Below are positions 54,802 to 63,320 of a DNA stretch of 64,000 bases, piece by piece. Made by a program: the position numbers and the translations under genes. Under the pieces are notes generated by a model. That model searched no databases and had not been told where the DNA came from. It saw only the letters and a program-made list of their open reading frames with translations. How positions within the stretch are numbered: the first letter of the stretch is position 1; each line of letters begins with the position of its first letter. The stretch comes from Pseudalkalibacillus berkeleyi (GTDB lineage: Bacteria > Bacillota > Bacilli > Bacillales > Fictibacillaceae): the NCBI RefSeq assembly GCF_021608225.1, contig NZ_JAKIJS010000001.1:62001-126000 (forward strand), written 5' to 3'.

Positions 54802-55740
54802 ATGAAGAAAACACTATTATTCATTCTTAGTACGTCACTTCTACTACTTAGCGCATGCTCACTTCAACCACCTGAATGGGCGAAATCGAATAAAGAAACA
54901 GATCTAGAAGACATTAAAGTAGGATTGTCTGTCTCAACATTAAATAATCCTTTCTTCGTCTCCATTCAAAAAGGTGTACAAGAAGAAGCAAAAGCCCAAG
55001 GTATGGAAGTTATCGTAGTGGATGCACAAAACGACGCTGCCAAGCAAATAAATGACATTGAGGATCTGATTCAACAACAAGTAGATGTTCTTCTAATCAA
55101 TCCAACGGACTCAACAGCTATTTCAACTGCTGTTCAATCGGCGAATAGCCTCGGTATTCCTGTAGTCACACTAGATCGTTCTGCTGAAAAAGGTGACGTC
55201 GCAACGCTCGTCAGCTCAGATAACGAAAAAGGTGGGGAGATGGCAGCTCAATATGTGTTAGAACAACTTGGTGAAGGAGCGAAGGTTGCTGAGTTAGAAG
55301 GCGTTCCTGGAGCGTCCGCTACTCGTGAGCGAGGAAAAGGTTTTCACAATATTGCGGATGAGAAATTAGAGATAGTCGCAAAGCAAACAGCCAATTTTGA
55401 CAGAACAGAAGGGCTGAACACGATGGAGAACATTCTTCAAGGCAATCCTGATGTAGAAGCAGTCTTTGCGCATAACGATGAAATGGCAATTGGTGCTTAT
55501 CAGGCGATTCGAAGCTCAGGAAAAGATATTCTCGTAATTGGCTTTGATGGAAATGAAGATGCGATCAACAGTATTCAAGCAGGCGATTTAACGGCAACAA
55601 TTGCCCAGCAGCCCGAAAAGATTGGAAAGCTTGCCGTCCGAGCTGGGGGAGATGTATTACAAGGTAAAAAAGTAAAGCGGACAATCCCTGTTCAATTAAA
55701 GTTAGTGACAAATGAAAATGTCTCAGACACTAAGAAATAA
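54802..55740 (+). CDS. rbsB: Ribose-binding lipoprotein
   Basis: 312 residues: lipoprotein signal with lipidated Cys 19 (LLLLSACS), then the type-I periplasmic-binding fold (VGLSVSTLNNPFFVSIQKGV, LLINPTDSTAISTAV, VFAHNDEMAIGAYQAI, VIGFDGNEDAI). Delivers ribose to RbsAC. Last gene of the operon. Confidence 0.95.
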   Translation: MKKTLLFILSTSLLLLSACSLQPPEWAKSNKETDLEDIKVGLSVSTLNNPFFVSIQKGVQEEAKAQGMEVIVVDAQNDAAKQINDIEDLIQQQVDVLLINPTDSTAISTAVQSANSLGIPVVTLDRSAEKGDVATLVSSDNEKGGEMAAQYVLEQLGEGAKVAELEGVPGASATRERGKGFHNIADEKLEIVAKQTANFDRTEGLNTMENILQGNPDVEAVFAHNDEMAIGAYQAIRSSGKDILVIGFDGNEDAINSIQAGDLTATIAQQPEKIGKLAVRAGGDVLQGKKVKRTIPVQLKLVTNENVSDTKK

Positions 55741-55793
55741 AGGTTCAATTACCTCGTAAACGTGGGTATTTACTTCATTATGAATGTTTGACG

Positions 55794-55830
55794 AAAGGGG
55801 CTTACCTGAAAAGGTACGCCTCTTTTTTTA
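55794..55830 (+). terminator. Terminator of the rbs operon
   Basis: AAAGGGGCTTACCT pairs with AGGTACGCCTCTTT (one mismatch and one wobble), followed by TTTT. Confidence 0.83.
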
Positions 55831-55951
55831 GTCACACATATTGTTTACCAGCATATTTCCTATTTTGAGTATTGTGATTCTTCCCATTCTTTGGTAGAAT
55901 CTTTACTCTGTCTGTTTTTTCAGATAAATAAATAAGAGGGGGTAACTGATC

Positions 55952-58072
55952 TTGAGTAAAGAGAATCAAAGTGCCTTTGAAGTAGAGAAGCAGCAACTCA
56001 ATAAAATTGCTGCAGAAATAAGCGATCAGTTAGATCGGTTAGGTAAAATCCCACGATACTTCGGTGATGACATTACTGAGCAAGCGATAGATGATCGTCG
56101 CGAACAAATGAAGAAGAATTTACAGATTGCTGAGTCTGAACCTTATTTCGGACGACTCGATTTTCAAGAAGACGGGAAGAAGGGGCCTGATGAGCTCTAC
56201 ATCGGAAAGGTCGGTGTATCGAAGGACGCATCAAATGAATTAATGGTAATTGACTGGCGTGCTCCTGTAGCAAGTCTTTTTTATTCGTTTAACGGTGGTG
56301 AGGAGGACATCCATTATGATTCACCTGAGGGCTTAGTGGAAGGAGACATTCATCTGAAACGGAATGTCGTCATTCGGAAGGCAAAGTTACAACGGGTCGT
56401 TGACTCCTATGTAAAAGGTAGTGATGAATCAGGTGGAACAGATGAGTTTTTACTTTACCGACTTGGGGATAAGAAAGATAATCGCTTAAGAGATATCGTT
56501 TCTACGATTCAAGCAGAGCAAAATCATATCATACGAGCGGAGAAGAATAAGCCACTCATCATTCAAGGGGTTGCTGGCTCTGGGAAAACGACTGTCGCAT
56601 TGCACCGGCTAGCTTTTCTTCTTTATCATTACAGAGATTATATGAGTGCAAATCAAATGGTGATTTTCGCCCCGAACAGAATGTTTTTAGATTATATATC
56701 AAACGTTTTACCTGAGCTTGGTGTAGGAGGCATTCAACAAACAACCTTTCCTGAATGGGCACATGAAATTTTTGGTAGGAAGTTTCGAGTGAGAGATGAT
56801 ACAGCTGATTTAAGCGAGTATTTTTCAACTCACTTACAATTTAAGAACCGTACGAATGCAGGTAAGATCAAAGGGGCTTTAACGTTCAAGTCCATGATTG
56901 ATGAAGCCTTTTCCTTATATGAACAGAACCTCATTCCAGCTGAAGACTTTGTTTTATGGGATGGTTGTAAAATAGACCGGAAGCGAATAGAGCAGTGGAA
57001 TGAGGAACAACGTCACTTTCCAACGAAAATACGTCGAACTAAAATACAAAAGAGATTGAAAGCTTGGATCAAGGAGCAAGTTGAAAATCAATTGCCTCAT
57101 GAGAGAAAAGAACGAAAGAAGACAGCTGACAATAAGCTAAGAGCATTTATGAAAGCTTGGCCAGATTATGACGCTTTCTCTTTCTACAAAGAATTATTTA
57201 AGAAATCACATGTTCAAGCATTTGCCCAACCTGTGCAACACGATCTCCCAGAAGAAATAATTGAAGAAACGAGGAAACGCTTGAATAAGAAAGAGGTTAC
57301 TGCTGAAGATTTACCAGCAATGCTGTGGATACATCAAAAACTGGTAGGAAAGGATAAACAGTTTACTTATCAGCACGTCGTAATAGATGAAGCACAGGAC
57401 TTTTCGCCCTTCCATATTGAAGTGTTAAAGTCCAATACGATGGAAGATTCCTTTACGATATTAGGGGATATATCACAAGGAATCCACTCTTATAAAGGGA
57501 TTGATCGCTGGCAAGAATTCATCGATGTATTTGAAGGAAAGAATAGTCAGTACGTAGAGTTGAAAAGAAGCTACCGGTCCACATATGAAATCATTGAATA
57601 TGCAAATCGAATTTTAGAAAATATGAAACATACGGGCGGGCTAGCCAAACCGGTGTTCCGAAGTGGAGAACCCGTAAAAGAAATTCAATTGGGTCCCGAT
57701 GAACGGATTGAAAAAGTCACTTCAATTGTAAAGCAGATGAAAGATACTGAGATTGATAGTATCGCACTAGTCGGAAGAACGGCGAAGGATTGTGAGAAAC
57801 TTTATCACAGTTTGGTTGCTCTAGGTGAAGATGAATGGAAGCTAATTACAGCAGACCAATCTGAATACAAAGGCGGCATTTCGATCATTCCAGTTTATTT
57901 GACGAAAGGTCTTGAATTCGATGCGGTTATAATGATTGACGCTGATCGTCACAACTACCAGCATAATGATCGAGACGCTAAGCTTATGTATGTCGGATGT
58001 ACGAGAGCCCTTCACCAACTCTGGATATTACACGAAGAAGAAATTACTCCACTAGTTGGAATTAAAAATTAA
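55952..58072 (+). CDS. helD: HelD, RNA polymerase recycling UvrD-like ATPase
   Basis: 706 residues. N-terminal coiled coil (VEKQQLNKIAAEISDQLDRLG), then a split superfamily-1 helicase core: Walker A VAGSGKTTVALHR near 207-214, Walker B VVIDEAQDF, motif III LGDISQGIH, and late motifs VYLTKGLEFDAVIM and LMYVGCTRALHQL. HelD pulls stalled RNA polymerase off nucleic acid. TTG start behind AGAGGGGG. Monocistronic or co-transcribed with the small gene at 58,141. Confidence 0.93.
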   Translation: MSKENQSAFEVEKQQLNKIAAEISDQLDRLGKIPRYFGDDITEQAIDDRREQMKKNLQIAESEPYFGRLDFQEDGKKGPDELYIGKVGVSKDASNELMVIDWRAPVASLFYSFNGGEEDIHYDSPEGLVEGDIHLKRNVVIRKAKLQRVVDSYVKGSDESGGTDEFLLYRLGDKKDNRLRDIVSTIQAEQNHIIRAEKNKPLIIQGVAGSGKTTVALHRLAFLLYHYRDYMSANQMVIFAPNRMFLDYISNVLPELGVGGIQQTTFPEWAHEIFGRKFRVRDDTADLSEYFSTHLQFKNRTNAGKIKGALTFKSMIDEAFSLYEQNLIPAEDFVLWDGCKIDRKRIEQWNEEQRHFPTKIRRTKIQKRLKAWIKEQVENQLPHERKERKKTADNKLRAFMKAWPDYDAFSFYKELFKKSHVQAFAQPVQHDLPEEIIEETRKRLNKKEVTAEDLPAMLWIHQKLVGKDKQFTYQHVVIDEAQDFSPFHIEVLKSNTMEDSFTILGDISQGIHSYKGIDRWQEFIDVFEGKNSQYVELKRSYRSTYEIIEYANRILENMKHTGGLAKPVFRSGEPVKEIQLGPDERIEKVTSIVKQMKDTEIDSIALVGRTAKDCEKLYHSLVALGEDEWKLITADQSEYKGGISIIPVYLTKGLEFDAVIMIDADRHNYQHNDRDAKLMYVGCTRALHQLWILHEEEITPLVGIKN

Positions 58073-58140
58073 GGTCCAGATACGTCTATGTTTTATATTA
58101 AGTCAGAGGGGAAATACCTTTTGAAAAGGAGGTATTATCA

Positions 58141-58320
58141 ATGGCAACTGATAAGAAAGATAAGAAGAAAAGGGAAGAGCCAGATCATACACTTCATGAG
58201 GACGAAACGGTTGATCCGATACCTGTTGAAGATCAAAAGCAGGAAGTAAGGGAAGAGAAGCAAAAGGATAAAACGAAGGATGATTCATCAAGTGAAAAGA
58301 AATATAGGAAAGATGAATAA
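58141..58320 (+). CDS. Small highly charged protein, 59 residues
   Basis: AAAAGGAGG sits eight bases before ATG 58141, and the frame MATDKKDKKKREEPDHT... ends in KKYRKDE at 58,320, followed by a terminator. About two thirds of the residues are Lys, Glu, Asp, Arg or Gln; there are no hydrophobic segments, so it is likely disordered. No family is recognised. The excellent ribosome site argues for expression. Confidence 0.7.
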   Translation: MATDKKDKKKREEPDHTLHEDETVDPIPVEDQKQEVREEKQKDKTKDDSSSEKKYRKDE

Positions 58321-58323
58321 ATA

Positions 58324-58347
58324 AAAGCGGCCCCAAATGGGCCGCTT
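58324..58347. terminator. Bidirectional terminator
   Basis: AAAGCGGCCC (58324-58333) pairs perfectly with GGGCCGCTTT (58338-58347), between the small charged protein and the convergent SDR gene. Confidence 0.88.
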
Positions 58348-58360
58348 TCTTATTTGGAAT

Positions 58361-59005
58361 TTATACTGACTTCAGTGCCGTTGTGATGTCTTGATCACCG
58401 GATAGGATTTCAAATGTTTTACGAGATGTATTTTTGTAATTCAAACATTCCGACATCACTTTCGCTACATCTTCACGTGGAATGCTTCCATTATAATCAC
58501 CGAGTTTTTCAGCAAGTTGAATACGTCCGTTACCTGCATCATTAGATAATGCACCTGGGCGTACGATCGTGTAGTCCAACGTACTTTCGCGTAACGCCTT
58601 ATCTGCTTTACCCTTTGACTCGAAATAATGCTTCATATCACCTGAACCATATTCAGGATTATCTGCCCCAACAGTACTGAGCATAATAAATCGTTTAACG
58701 CCATGCTTTTCCGCGCTTTTAATAAGATTGATTGCGCCTTGTTCATCAACACTAACAGTTTTCTCTGGTCCTGTTTTAGACCCAGAACCTGCAGCGAAGA
58801 TGACCGCGTCACAACCTTCCACTGCATGATCAAGCTCACCTTCAAGATCAGCGAGCACAGTTTCTTTCGTACCGAGTTGTTCTAGCTCTGCTGATTGAGT
58901 GATATCCCTGATCATAGCAACAGGTTCATGTTGACCACTTTCACTCAAAATTTGTATTATATTGCGACCTGTGCCGCCATTTGCTCCTGCAATAAGTACT
59001 TTCAT
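58361..59005 (-). CDS. yhfK: NAD(P)-binding SDR-like protein (YhfK-like)
   Basis: 214 residues, atypical short-chain dehydrogenase fold: KVLIAGANGGTGRNIIQIL (dinucleotide site), GCDAVIFAAGSGSKTG, RFIMLSTVGAD, HYFESKGKADKAL with the YxxxK-like part replaced by a KGKADK stretch, and DYTIVRPGALSN. Strongly similar in layout to B. subtilis YhfK, which neighbours yhfI and lplJ there. Substrate unknown. Confidence 0.85.
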   Translation of the reverse strand: MKVLIAGANGGTGRNIIQILSESGQHEPVAMIRDITQSAELEQLGTKETVLADLEGELDHAVEGCDAVIFAAGSGSKTGPEKTVSVDEQGAINLIKSAEKHGVKRFIMLSTVGADNPEYGSGDMKHYFESKGKADKALRESTLDYTIVRPGALSNDAGNGRIQLAEKLGDYNGSIPREDVAKVMSECLNYKNTSRKTFEILSGDQDITTALKSV

Positions 59006-59275
59006 GAATTATTCAAGCTCCTTTCAAGCAAACATAATTATTATGTACCACAATATCGGATATCATAAACGAGTTCAAATAAGAAACAGCGGTATACTAT
59101 AAAAAACTTGATGAAACCAAGCTTGCGAAGGTTGAATCTTAGTTACGCTTATACTGAATGCGTAAACTTTTCCCCAACGTCGAAATCGCGCCAAAGTGAA
59201 AAGTTTATAAACCTTTAAGTAGAACTAAAGACTGATGTCCTATACAATAGGAATAAAATGAGAAGGGTGATTTGC

Positions 59276-60013
59276 GTGAAAGTGACCGTTGTAGGCTGCT
59301 GGGGTGGTTTCCCTAAGAAATTAGAAGCGACATCTGGGTATTTAATTCAAGAAGATGGTTTTAACCTATTAGTGGATTGTGGAAGTGGTGTGCTTTCACA
59401 GCTACAATCATACATAGAGGTCGAGGATTTGGATGCAGTCATTTTGTCTCATTATCATCATGATCACATTGCAGATATTGGTCCGTTACAGTTTGCAAGA
59501 CTCGTGAAGTCGCATACGGGTTCAACTATGCCAGAACTACCCATCTATGCGCACCGGTTCAATGAGACTGAATTCAAGAAATTATCGTATAAAGGTTTTA
59601 CAATAGGTGAAGAGTACAATCCTGCCGTTCCTATTACCGTTGGTCCTTTTAAAATTTCATTTTTACAGACGAGGCATCCTGTGCCATGCTATGCGATGCG
59701 GATAGAGGGGAAAGATCAAACGGTCGTATATTCGGCAGATACAAGCTTCCAAGAGGAATTTATTGATTTTTTCCATGGCGCAGATTTATTACTCATGGAA
59801 TCTAACTTGTATAAAGGAATGGATGGTGCAAGTATCGGTCACACAACAAGTGAAGAGGCGGGGATCCTGGCGAAGGAGTCCAGTGTCGGCCATCTTGTTT
59901 TGACTCATTTACCTCATTTCGGTGACTTGCAACAACTTGTTGATGAAGCTAAAGAACAATTTGATGGACCAGTTACCTTAGCAACAAGTGGGTTTGTCTG
60001 GTCTGGTGAGTAA
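59276..60013 (+). CDS. yhfI: MBL-fold metallohydrolase (YhfI-like)
   Basis: 245 residues. Starts KVTVVGCWGGFPKKLEATSGYL; metal motif SHYHHDHIADIGPLQFA, then HPVPCYAMRI, VVYSADTSF, ESNLYKG and THLPHFGD, the RNase Z-like/YhfI set. AAGGG is eight bases from GTG 59276; the ATG at 59258 overlaps the ribosome site. Followed 19 bases later by the lipoate ligase gene, as in B. subtilis. Substrate unknown. Confidence 0.88.
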   Translation: MKVTVVGCWGGFPKKLEATSGYLIQEDGFNLLVDCGSGVLSQLQSYIEVEDLDAVILSHYHHDHIADIGPLQFARLVKSHTGSTMPELPIYAHRFNETEFKKLSYKGFTIGEEYNPAVPITVGPFKISFLQTRHPVPCYAMRIEGKDQTVVYSADTSFQEEFIDFFHGADLLLMESNLYKGMDGASIGHTTSEEAGILAKESSVGHLVLTHLPHFGDLQQLVDEAKEQFDGPVTLATSGFVWSGE

Positions 60014-60032
60014 ATTATAAAGGAGGATACGA

Positions 60033-61028
60033 ATGTTACTATTTATTGATAATGATCATATAACAGATCCAAGAATTAATTTAGCAATTGAGGAGTATGC
60101 ACTTAAGCATCTAGATATAAATGATACGTACTTGCTTTTCTATATTAACGAACCTTCCATAATCATAGGGAAGAACCAGAATACGGTTGAAGAGATTAAT
60201 TCAGATTATGTGAGAGAACATGGACTACATGTTGTCCGCAGACTTTCAGGTGGAGGTGCGGTCTACCATGATCTAGGTAATCTCAACTTCAGCTTTATAA
60301 CGAAGGATGATGGAAACAGCTTTCATGACTTCAAGAAATTCACGGATCCGGTAATCAAGGCTCTACACAAACTTGGTGTGCCAGCAGAATTAAGTGGACG
60401 GAACGATATCCTTGTTAACGGAAAGAAAATTTCAGGTAATGCTCAGTTTTCAACGAAAGGTAGAATGTTCAGTCATGGTACGCTCATGTTTGATTCTGAA
60501 ATTGAAAACGTCGTCTCCGCGCTTAATGTGAATATGGATAAAATAAAGTCTAAAGGCATTAAGTCCATTAGAAGTCGAGTAACGAATATTCGTGAACACT
60601 TAGACGAAGATATGACAGCTGAAGATTTCAGAGGAACATTGTTGAAGTATTTATTTGAAGAACAAGAGGAAATTCCACATTACTCACTGACAGATGAGGA
60701 TTGGAAAGCTATTCATAAAATTTCTGAAGAACGGTACCAAAACTGGGATTGGAATTACGGAAAATCACCTAAATTCAACGTGAAGCATTCGCACCGATTT
60801 GAAGGCGCTGGCCAATTGGATGTACGACTGGATGTTGAGAAGAACATCATCCAGCACTGTAAAATTTATGGCGATTTCTTTGGTGTCGGGGATGTGGAAG
60901 ACGTAGAAAAGAGACTTGTTGGCGTACGTTACGACCGAGAAGAAATCTCCAAAGCCATTGGTGATTTAGAGATCGGACACTACCTAGGAAAAATAACACG
61001 CGAACAATTCTTAGATCTCTTACATTAA
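60033..61028 (+). CDS. lplJ: Lipoate-protein ligase LplJ
   Basis: 331 residues of the LplA/LplJ family: DPRINLAIEEYAL, the lipoate-binding RRLSGGGAVYHDLGNLNFSFI, GRNDILVNGKKISGNAQ with the catalytic Lys region, and FSHGTLMFDSEIENV, then a C-terminal accessory domain. It attaches salvaged lipoate to enzyme domains. AAAGGAGG before ATG 60033. Confidence 0.94.
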   Translation: MLLFIDNDHITDPRINLAIEEYALKHLDINDTYLLFYINEPSIIIGKNQNTVEEINSDYVREHGLHVVRRLSGGGAVYHDLGNLNFSFITKDDGNSFHDFKKFTDPVIKALHKLGVPAELSGRNDILVNGKKISGNAQFSTKGRMFSHGTLMFDSEIENVVSALNVNMDKIKSKGIKSIRSRVTNIREHLDEDMTAEDFRGTLLKYLFEEQEEIPHYSLTDEDWKAIHKISEERYQNWDWNYGKSPKFNVKHSHRFEGAGQLDVRLDVEKNIIQHCKIYGDFFGVGDVEDVEKRLVGVRYDREEISKAIGDLEIGHYLGKITREQFLDLLH

Positions 61029-61038
61029 ATTCTAAAGA

Positions 61039-61071
61039 AACGACCACTGAATAGTGGTCGTTTTTTTTTGT
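61039..61071 (+). terminator. Terminator of the yhfI-lplJ genes
   Basis: AAACGACCACT pairs with AGTGGTCGTTT, followed by a T-run of nine. Confidence 0.9.
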
Positions 61072-61113
61072 AAGTTGACCTTTCAACAACCTCGGAACCA
61101 TACAAATGCATGA

Positions 61114-61147
61114 TTATCTAGAAAAATTGGGTTTTATCTAGAAAAAT
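61114..61147. repeat. Two TTATCTAGAAAAA units, 20 bp apart
   Basis: TTATCTAGAAAAA starts at 61114 and 61134. The sequence and spacing equal those of the array at 9,941, so this is a dispersed family. It again lies just beyond a terminator. Confidence 0.8.
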
Positions 61148-61235
61148 GAAAAACGCACTGTACGCACTTAAATAAATGAGGCACATCCATCCACTAGGTG
61201 AATATCATGGTTATTGTGAAAGAAAGGAGTGGATG

Positions 61236-61598
61236 ATGTTGTCAGATAACAAAAGACCACCAAAAGACGTGAGGCATGGTTCGTCTTCCAAAGAGAAAGA
61301 AATGTATGATATGTGTAAATCCTATAAAATGTACCACGTGCTAATAGAGACAAAAGATGGGGAGCAATTTGATGCAATTGTAATGGATGTCAAGAAAGAT
61401 CAGGTTGAATTACTTGTACCCGAAATGATGGAACCTGAGTCATATAGTCGGATAGGAGAGCCAAACGAACGACAACCACGATACCGAAGATTTGGAGGAC
61501 TGTTGCTACCCTTAGCAGGAATAGCAGCGTTGTCACTCATCCCATACTATCGACCGTATCCATATTACGGATATCCGTACCCATATCCTTACTACTAA
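61236..61598 (+). CDS. Small protein with Tyr/Pro-rich tail, possible spore surface protein
   Basis: About 120 residues. An N-terminal half with YHVLIETKDGEQFDAIVMDV and VELLVPEMM looks like a small beta domain (Sm/KOW-like spacing, unproven). A hydrophobic stretch FGGLLLPLAGIAALSLIPYY follows, and the end is made of Tyr-Pro-Tyr repeats (PYYGYPYPYPYY). Such tails occur in spore coat and surface proteins. AAGGAGTGG precedes three possible starts, ATG 61233, ATG 61236 and TTG 61239. Function unknown. Confidence 0.65.
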   Translation: MLSDNKRPPKDVRHGSSSKEKEMYDMCKSYKMYHVLIETKDGEQFDAIVMDVKKDQVELLVPEMMEPESYSRIGEPNERQPRYRRFGGLLLPLAGIAALSLIPYYRPYPYYGYPYPYPYY

Positions 61599-61600
61599 TA

Positions 61601-61627
61601 CTCCCTCATTGCAGGGAGATTTTTTTA
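61601..61627 (+). terminator. Terminator of the Tyr/Pro-tailed gene
   Basis: CTCCCT (61601-61606) pairs with AGGGAG (61613-61618), followed by ATTTTTTT. Confidence 0.82.
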
Positions 61628-61904
61628 GTTCAAATAATGAATGGTGCTAGTAAACGGTTCCTGGATTAGAGAACTGTCAGGTGTACTTAGGAAATTCAGT
61701 ACTTTCATACTATAAAGAAAATGCCCCACCAAGGAGCAGAGGGGACACTGAAATTCTCAACTTTGTTGATAAAAATTTGAATATGATATAGGTAAGGTGT
61801 CTGACACTTCAATAATTGACAAGAAAGCGCTTTCCTTATAAGCTTTTTGTATATCAGTTTTGTGTGAGTTCGATTTTTTTTCGTTATATAAGGGAGGCGA
61901 TGGT
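61628..61904 (+). promoter_or_regulatory. Control region of the phenylacetate genes with cre-like site
   Basis: No gene is seen. TTGACA at 61816-61821 is followed by AGAAAGCGCTTTCC (61822-61835), which is the cre consensus except its first and last base, and by TATAAG at 61837. The cre therefore fills the promoter spacer (15 bases, shorter than ideal). Just upstream AAGGTGTCTGACACTT (61793-61808) is a near-palindrome that could hold a pathway regulator. Confidence 0.6.
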
Positions 61905-63236
61905 TTGATATACAATGTCGAAATGGAAACGATGGAAATCAGTCAAAAAGAGCAGTTACAGTTAGAACGTTTAAAGAAGACAGCAGAAACGGTTTATGAG
62001 AGGGTTCCTTTTTACAAAAAGAAGTTTGAAGATTCAAACATTACACCCGATAAAATCAGAAAAATTGAGGACTTGAGAAAGTTGCCCTTCACTGTAAAAC
62101 AAGACTTACGTGATCATTATCCGTTCGGGTTATTTGCGGTAGATCAGAAGGAAGTTGTTCGATTACATGCATCTTCTGGCACGAGTGGTAAACCAACCGT
62201 CGTCGGTTATACGAAAAATGACATTAACCTATTCAGTGAGGTTGTGGCGAGATCGATTGCAGCAGCCGGAGGTATTCCAGGTAACGTCCTTCACAATGCT
62301 TACGGATATGGTCTTTTTACAGGTGGGCTAGGGTTGCACTATGGATCAGAGCAGCTTGGTATGGCAACAGTACCCGTCTCCGGAGGCAATACATCAAGGC
62401 AAATTCTTCTCATCGAAGACTTCAAACCACAAGTCATTTGTGGAACGCCTTCCTACATTTTAAATATTGCTGAAACGATGGAGAAAATGGGGAAGGACCC
62501 AAGAAAAACAAGCTTGAAGTACGGTATTTTCGGTGCAGAACCATGGTCTGAGGAAATGCGACAAACTTTAGAGGAAAAGCTCGACATTAAAGCTGTGGAT
62601 ATATATGGGCTGAGCGAGATCATCGGACCAGGCGTTTCAATTGAATGTCATGAAGCACAAGACGGACTACATATTGCAGACGATCATTTCTATGTTGAAG
62701 TAATCGATCCCGACACACTCCAACCAGTAGCAGATGGTGAGTATGGGGAACTTGTATTCACAAGCTTGACGAAAGAAGCATTCCCGATTATTCGATACCG
62801 AACGGGAGATATCGCGGCAATAAACCGAGAAACGTGTACATGCGGAAGAACTTCTGTCCGGATGACGAGAGTGAAGGGCCGTATAGATGACATGCTCATT
62901 ATTCGTGGGGTGAACGTGTTCCCATCTGAAATTGAGAACTGCTTATTACAATTAGAAGAAATCGTGCCTCACTATCAAATACAACTTAAGAAGAATGGAA
63001 CAATGGATCAGGTAGTATTACAAGTCGAAGTGAGCGACGCCACATACAATCACTGTCTGAAAGACATGAATCATGTAAGCCTCGATGAGCTGAAAGCTAA
63101 GATCCAACAAACGATCAAGTCTAACTGTCTCGTTTCCATTGAAATTGACATAAAAGAACCGAATTCCGTTCCACGCTCAGAAGGAAAAGCAGTTCGTGTA
63201 GTCGACCTTAGAAAAGAAGAAGTGCTTCAGAAGTAA
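61905..63236 (+). CDS. paaK: Phenylacetate-CoA ligase
   Basis: 443 residues of the adenylate-forming family: HASSGTSGKPTVVGYT (ATP loop), YGYGLFTGGLGLHYG, GAEPWSEEMRQ, YGLSEIIGPGV, IRYRTGDI and GRIDDMLIIRGVNVFPSEIE. It makes phenylacetyl-CoA. GGGAGG is seven bases before TTG 61905, the start used here; a longer frame from 61,860 runs through that site. First gene of an aerobic phenylacetate operon continuing with paaA. Confidence 0.93.
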   Translation: MIYNVEMETMEISQKEQLQLERLKKTAETVYERVPFYKKKFEDSNITPDKIRKIEDLRKLPFTVKQDLRDHYPFGLFAVDQKEVVRLHASSGTSGKPTVVGYTKNDINLFSEVVARSIAAAGGIPGNVLHNAYGYGLFTGGLGLHYGSEQLGMATVPVSGGNTSRQILLIEDFKPQVICGTPSYILNIAETMEKMGKDPRKTSLKYGIFGAEPWSEEMRQTLEEKLDIKAVDIYGLSEIIGPGVSIECHEAQDGLHIADDHFYVEVIDPDTLQPVADGEYGELVFTSLTKEAFPIIRYRTGDIAAINRETCTCGRTSVRMTRVKGRIDDMLIIRGVNVFPSEIENCLLQLEEIVPHYQIQLKKNGTMDQVVLQVEVSDATYNHCLKDMNHVSLDELKAKIQQTIKSNCLVSIEIDIKEPNSVPRSEGKAVRVVDLRKEEVLQK

Positions 63237-63320
63237 CACTTTTGCAAAAATGATTGAAATTATTATAACGATAATCTATAATGACGTTAAATAAACGTAA
63301 CATTCGGAAGGTGATAATAG

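Noticed and set aside
58103-58336. Minus-strand frame opposite the 59-codon gene
   Set aside because: The plus strand has the ribosome site and terminator; this frame has neither.
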